Shown in pieces: positions 62,762 to 64,000 of a DNA stretch of 64,000 nucleotides (the stretch's first letter is position 1; each line of letters starts with the position of its first letter). The stretch lies in the NCBI RefSeq assembly GCF_000960995.1, contig NZ_CP009435.1, forward strand, positions 992,001 through 1,056,000. The letters are read 5' to 3'. The notes beneath the pieces were generated by a model. It made no database searches, was not told the origin of the DNA, and saw only the letters and a list, made by a program, of their open reading frames with translations. The translations under genes were made by a program, and so were the position numbers. Origin of the DNA: Burkholderia glumae LMG 2196 = ATCC 33617. Lineage in GTDB: Bacteria; Pseudomonadota; Gammaproteobacteria; Burkholderiales; Burkholderiaceae.

Positions 62762-63319
62762 ATGAGTTCACGCAGGATCGTGGTGCGCCGTTCCGGCGTT
62801 CACGGCAAGGGCGTATTCGCAGTCGCGCCGATCAAGGCGGGTGAGCGCGTGGTCGAATACAAGGGCGAGCGGATCTCCTGGAAGGAGGCGCTGCGCCGCC
62901 ATCCGCACGACCCGAACGATCCGAATCACACGTTTTATTTCGCGCTCGAAGAGGGCGGCGTGATCGACGGCAAGGTCGACGGCAACAGCGCGCGCTGGAT
63001 CAACCACGCGTGTGCGCCGAACTGCGAGGCCGAGGAAACCGCGGGCCGCGTCTTCATCCACGCGCTGCGCGACATCGAGGCCGGCGAGGAGCTGTTCTAC
63101 GACTACGGGCTCGTGATCGACGCGAAGCTGACCAAGCAGCTCAAGCGCGACTATGCCTGCCATTGCGGCGCAAGCACTTGCCGCGGCACGATGCTGGCCG
63201 TCAAGGAGGAATCGGGCGGGAAGAAAAAGAAGCCGGCCCGCAAGGATGGCAAGGCCCGGAAGGCGGAGAAGGCGGAGAAGGCCGACCGCAAGGGCAAGGA
63301 CGGCAGGAAGAAGAAATGA
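62762..63319 (+). CDS. Bacterial SET-domain protein with Lys-rich tail
   Basis: 185 residues from ATG 62762. Full SET fold: GVHGKGVFAVAPIKAGERVV, N81-H82 in SARWINHACAPNCEAEET, the catalytic YDYG (113-116). Post-SET zinc cysteines C133, C135 and C140 (YACHCGASTCRG). The last 33 residues are highly basic (GKKKKPARKDGKARKAEKAE), reminiscent of histone-tail DNA binding. SET enzymes methylate protein lysines; bacterial targets are mostly unknown. HU, 9 kb away, is one conceivable substrate, but that is speculation. Confidence 0.9.
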   Translation: MSSRRIVVRRSGVHGKGVFAVAPIKAGERVVEYKGERISWKEALRRHPHDPNDPNHTFYFALEEGGVIDGKVDGNSARWINHACAPNCEAEETAGRVFIHALRDIEAGEELFYDYGLVIDAKLTKQLKRDYACHCGASTCRGTMLAVKEESGGKKKKPARKDGKARKAEKAEKADRKGKDGRKKK

Positions 63320-63370
63320 GGCCGCGGCGGGCGCGATCCGCAACAGCGGTCGCGTCCGCCGCGGGGCGCC

Positions 63371-64000
63371 TCAGGTTTGCAGCGTCTCGGGCTCGCACGC
63401 GCCGGCGGCCGCTTCGGCCGGCTTCGCGGCCAGCGGAATCCGCACGATGAAGCGCGAGCCGCCTTCGGGCGCGTCGGCATAGAGCACCTCGCCGTCATGC
63501 ATCGCGACGATGTCGTGGACGATCGCGAGGCCGAGGCCCGCGCCCGTCTCCACACCGTTGCCGCTTTGCGCGTCGCCGCGGAAGAAGCGCTTGAAGAGGT
63601 CTGCCTGCTGGCCCGACGGCACGCCGGGGCCGTTGTCCTCCACCACGATCTCGCCGGCCGCGCGGCCGTCCTCGAGCGCCACCTGCGAAACGTTCACGGT
63701 GATGCGCGCGCCCTCGGGGCGGGCGAGCGGCACGTATTTCAGTGCGTTGTCGAGCAGGTTCGCGATCACCTCGCGCAACAGCACCGGGTTGCCCCGCACC
63801 ACCAGCGGCGGCACGCTGGCGAGATCGAAATCCTCGGGCAGCTCGTCGTCGCCGGACTTTGCGCGTTTCGCGAGCGATTCGGCGCTGCCCGGATCGTCGC
63901 TGGTCTGGAAGCCGAGATCGACGTGCGCGGCCAGCGCGCGCGGCACCCATTCGGCGCCGGTCTCGAACGCGAGCGCGGCCAGATCGACATCGACGAAGCG
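63371..64000 (-). CDS. Sensor histidine kinase, C-terminal part (5' end outside window)
   Basis: 210 residues visible; the frame is open to the right edge. The HATPase domain shows the N box (LLREVIANLLDNALKYV), G1 (VVEDNGPGVPSGQQADLFKR) and G2 (GAGLGLAIVHDIVAMHDGEV). The DHp domain, with the phosphorylated His, lies outside. Spacing and sequence fit QseC/TctE-type two-component kinases. The partner response regulator is probably further right. Confidence 0.9.
   Translation of the reverse strand, partial: RFVDVDLAALAFETGAEWVPRALAAHVDLGFQTSDDPGSAESLAKRAKSGDDELPEDFDLASVPPLVVRGNPVLLREVIANLLDNALKYVPLARPEGARITVNVSQVALEDGRAAGEIVVEDNGPGVPSGQQADLFKRFFRGDAQSGNGVETGAGLGLAIVHDIVAMHDGEVLYADAPEGGSRFIVRIPLAAKPAEAAAGACEPETLQT

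Noticed and set aside
1..64000. CRISPR array, tRNA or rRNA genes, classical parS sites
   Set aside because: I looked for regularly spaced direct repeats, tRNA-like T-loop/anticodon patterns, rRNA segments and GTTTCACGTGAAAC-type palindromes and saw none. This is by eye, so short or divergent examples could be missed.

Overview
The window is high-GC chromosomal DNA that reads as Burkholderia sensu stricto. Close matches to plant-associated species such as B. gladioli or B. glumae are my inference from gene order and protein wording, not from a search. The core is the replication-gene neighbourhood of the main chromosome: mnmE, yidC, yidD, rnpA and rpmH run leftward, and dnaA, dnaN and gyrB run rightward.

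Region by region: (1) 1-5811 is the integrase-proximal end of an integrated element. A tyrosine integrase abuts the 3' end of mnmE, preceded by an AlpA-like regulator, small coupled ORFs and an open-ended primase/helicase that runs off the left edge. (2) 5812-17656 is the mnmE to gyrB core, with a tandem duplication of a helix-turn-helix gene and its upstream region. (3) 17657-21490 is a lower-GC strip of decayed IS elements (IS5-, IS407- and another IS3-family type) around a few small genes, one of them interrupted by a stop codon. (4) 21544-24662 is a stress module: catalase-like peroxidase and cytochrome b561, divergent from an ECF sigma factor and its anti-sigma. Near-identical ECF-type promoters face both ways. 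(5) 24663-25341 is non-coding and carries a DnaA box with an origin-like AT-rich tract. (6) 25342-30455 is a two-gene type III restriction-modification system. (7) 30792-35229 is fliLMNOPQR. (8) 35681-39037 holds a LysR regulator, a MarR regulator and an outer-membrane efflux lipoprotein. (9) 39151-50774 is a type II secretion locus, gspDEF and gspGHIJKLMN on the minus strand with a small gspC inverted between F and G. (10) 51156-63319 holds a lytic transglycosylase, a COG0523 GTPase, HU, mnmC, an antiporter, a YbdK-type ligase, a MarR protein with a cysteine cluster, a GATase, an OYE reductase and a SET-domain protein. (11) The right edge cuts a histidine kinase.

The most interesting signal is non-coding. 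Two intergenic modules about 31.5 kb apart (near 24.75-24.90 kb and 56.30-56.44 kb) share the same ordered parts at almost the same spacing: a GTTGTTCTGTG motif, a perfect DnaA box, a GC-rich spacer, then a GTTAACT tract with CTACTAC repeats. This is the layout described for bacterial origin-unwinding elements. A third intergenic region at 59.3-59.5 kb has two more perfect DnaA boxes. Gene orientation switches from mostly minus to mostly plus around 51-56 kb, which favours the right-hand modules as the chromosomal origin and leaves the left-hand copy as a puzzle.
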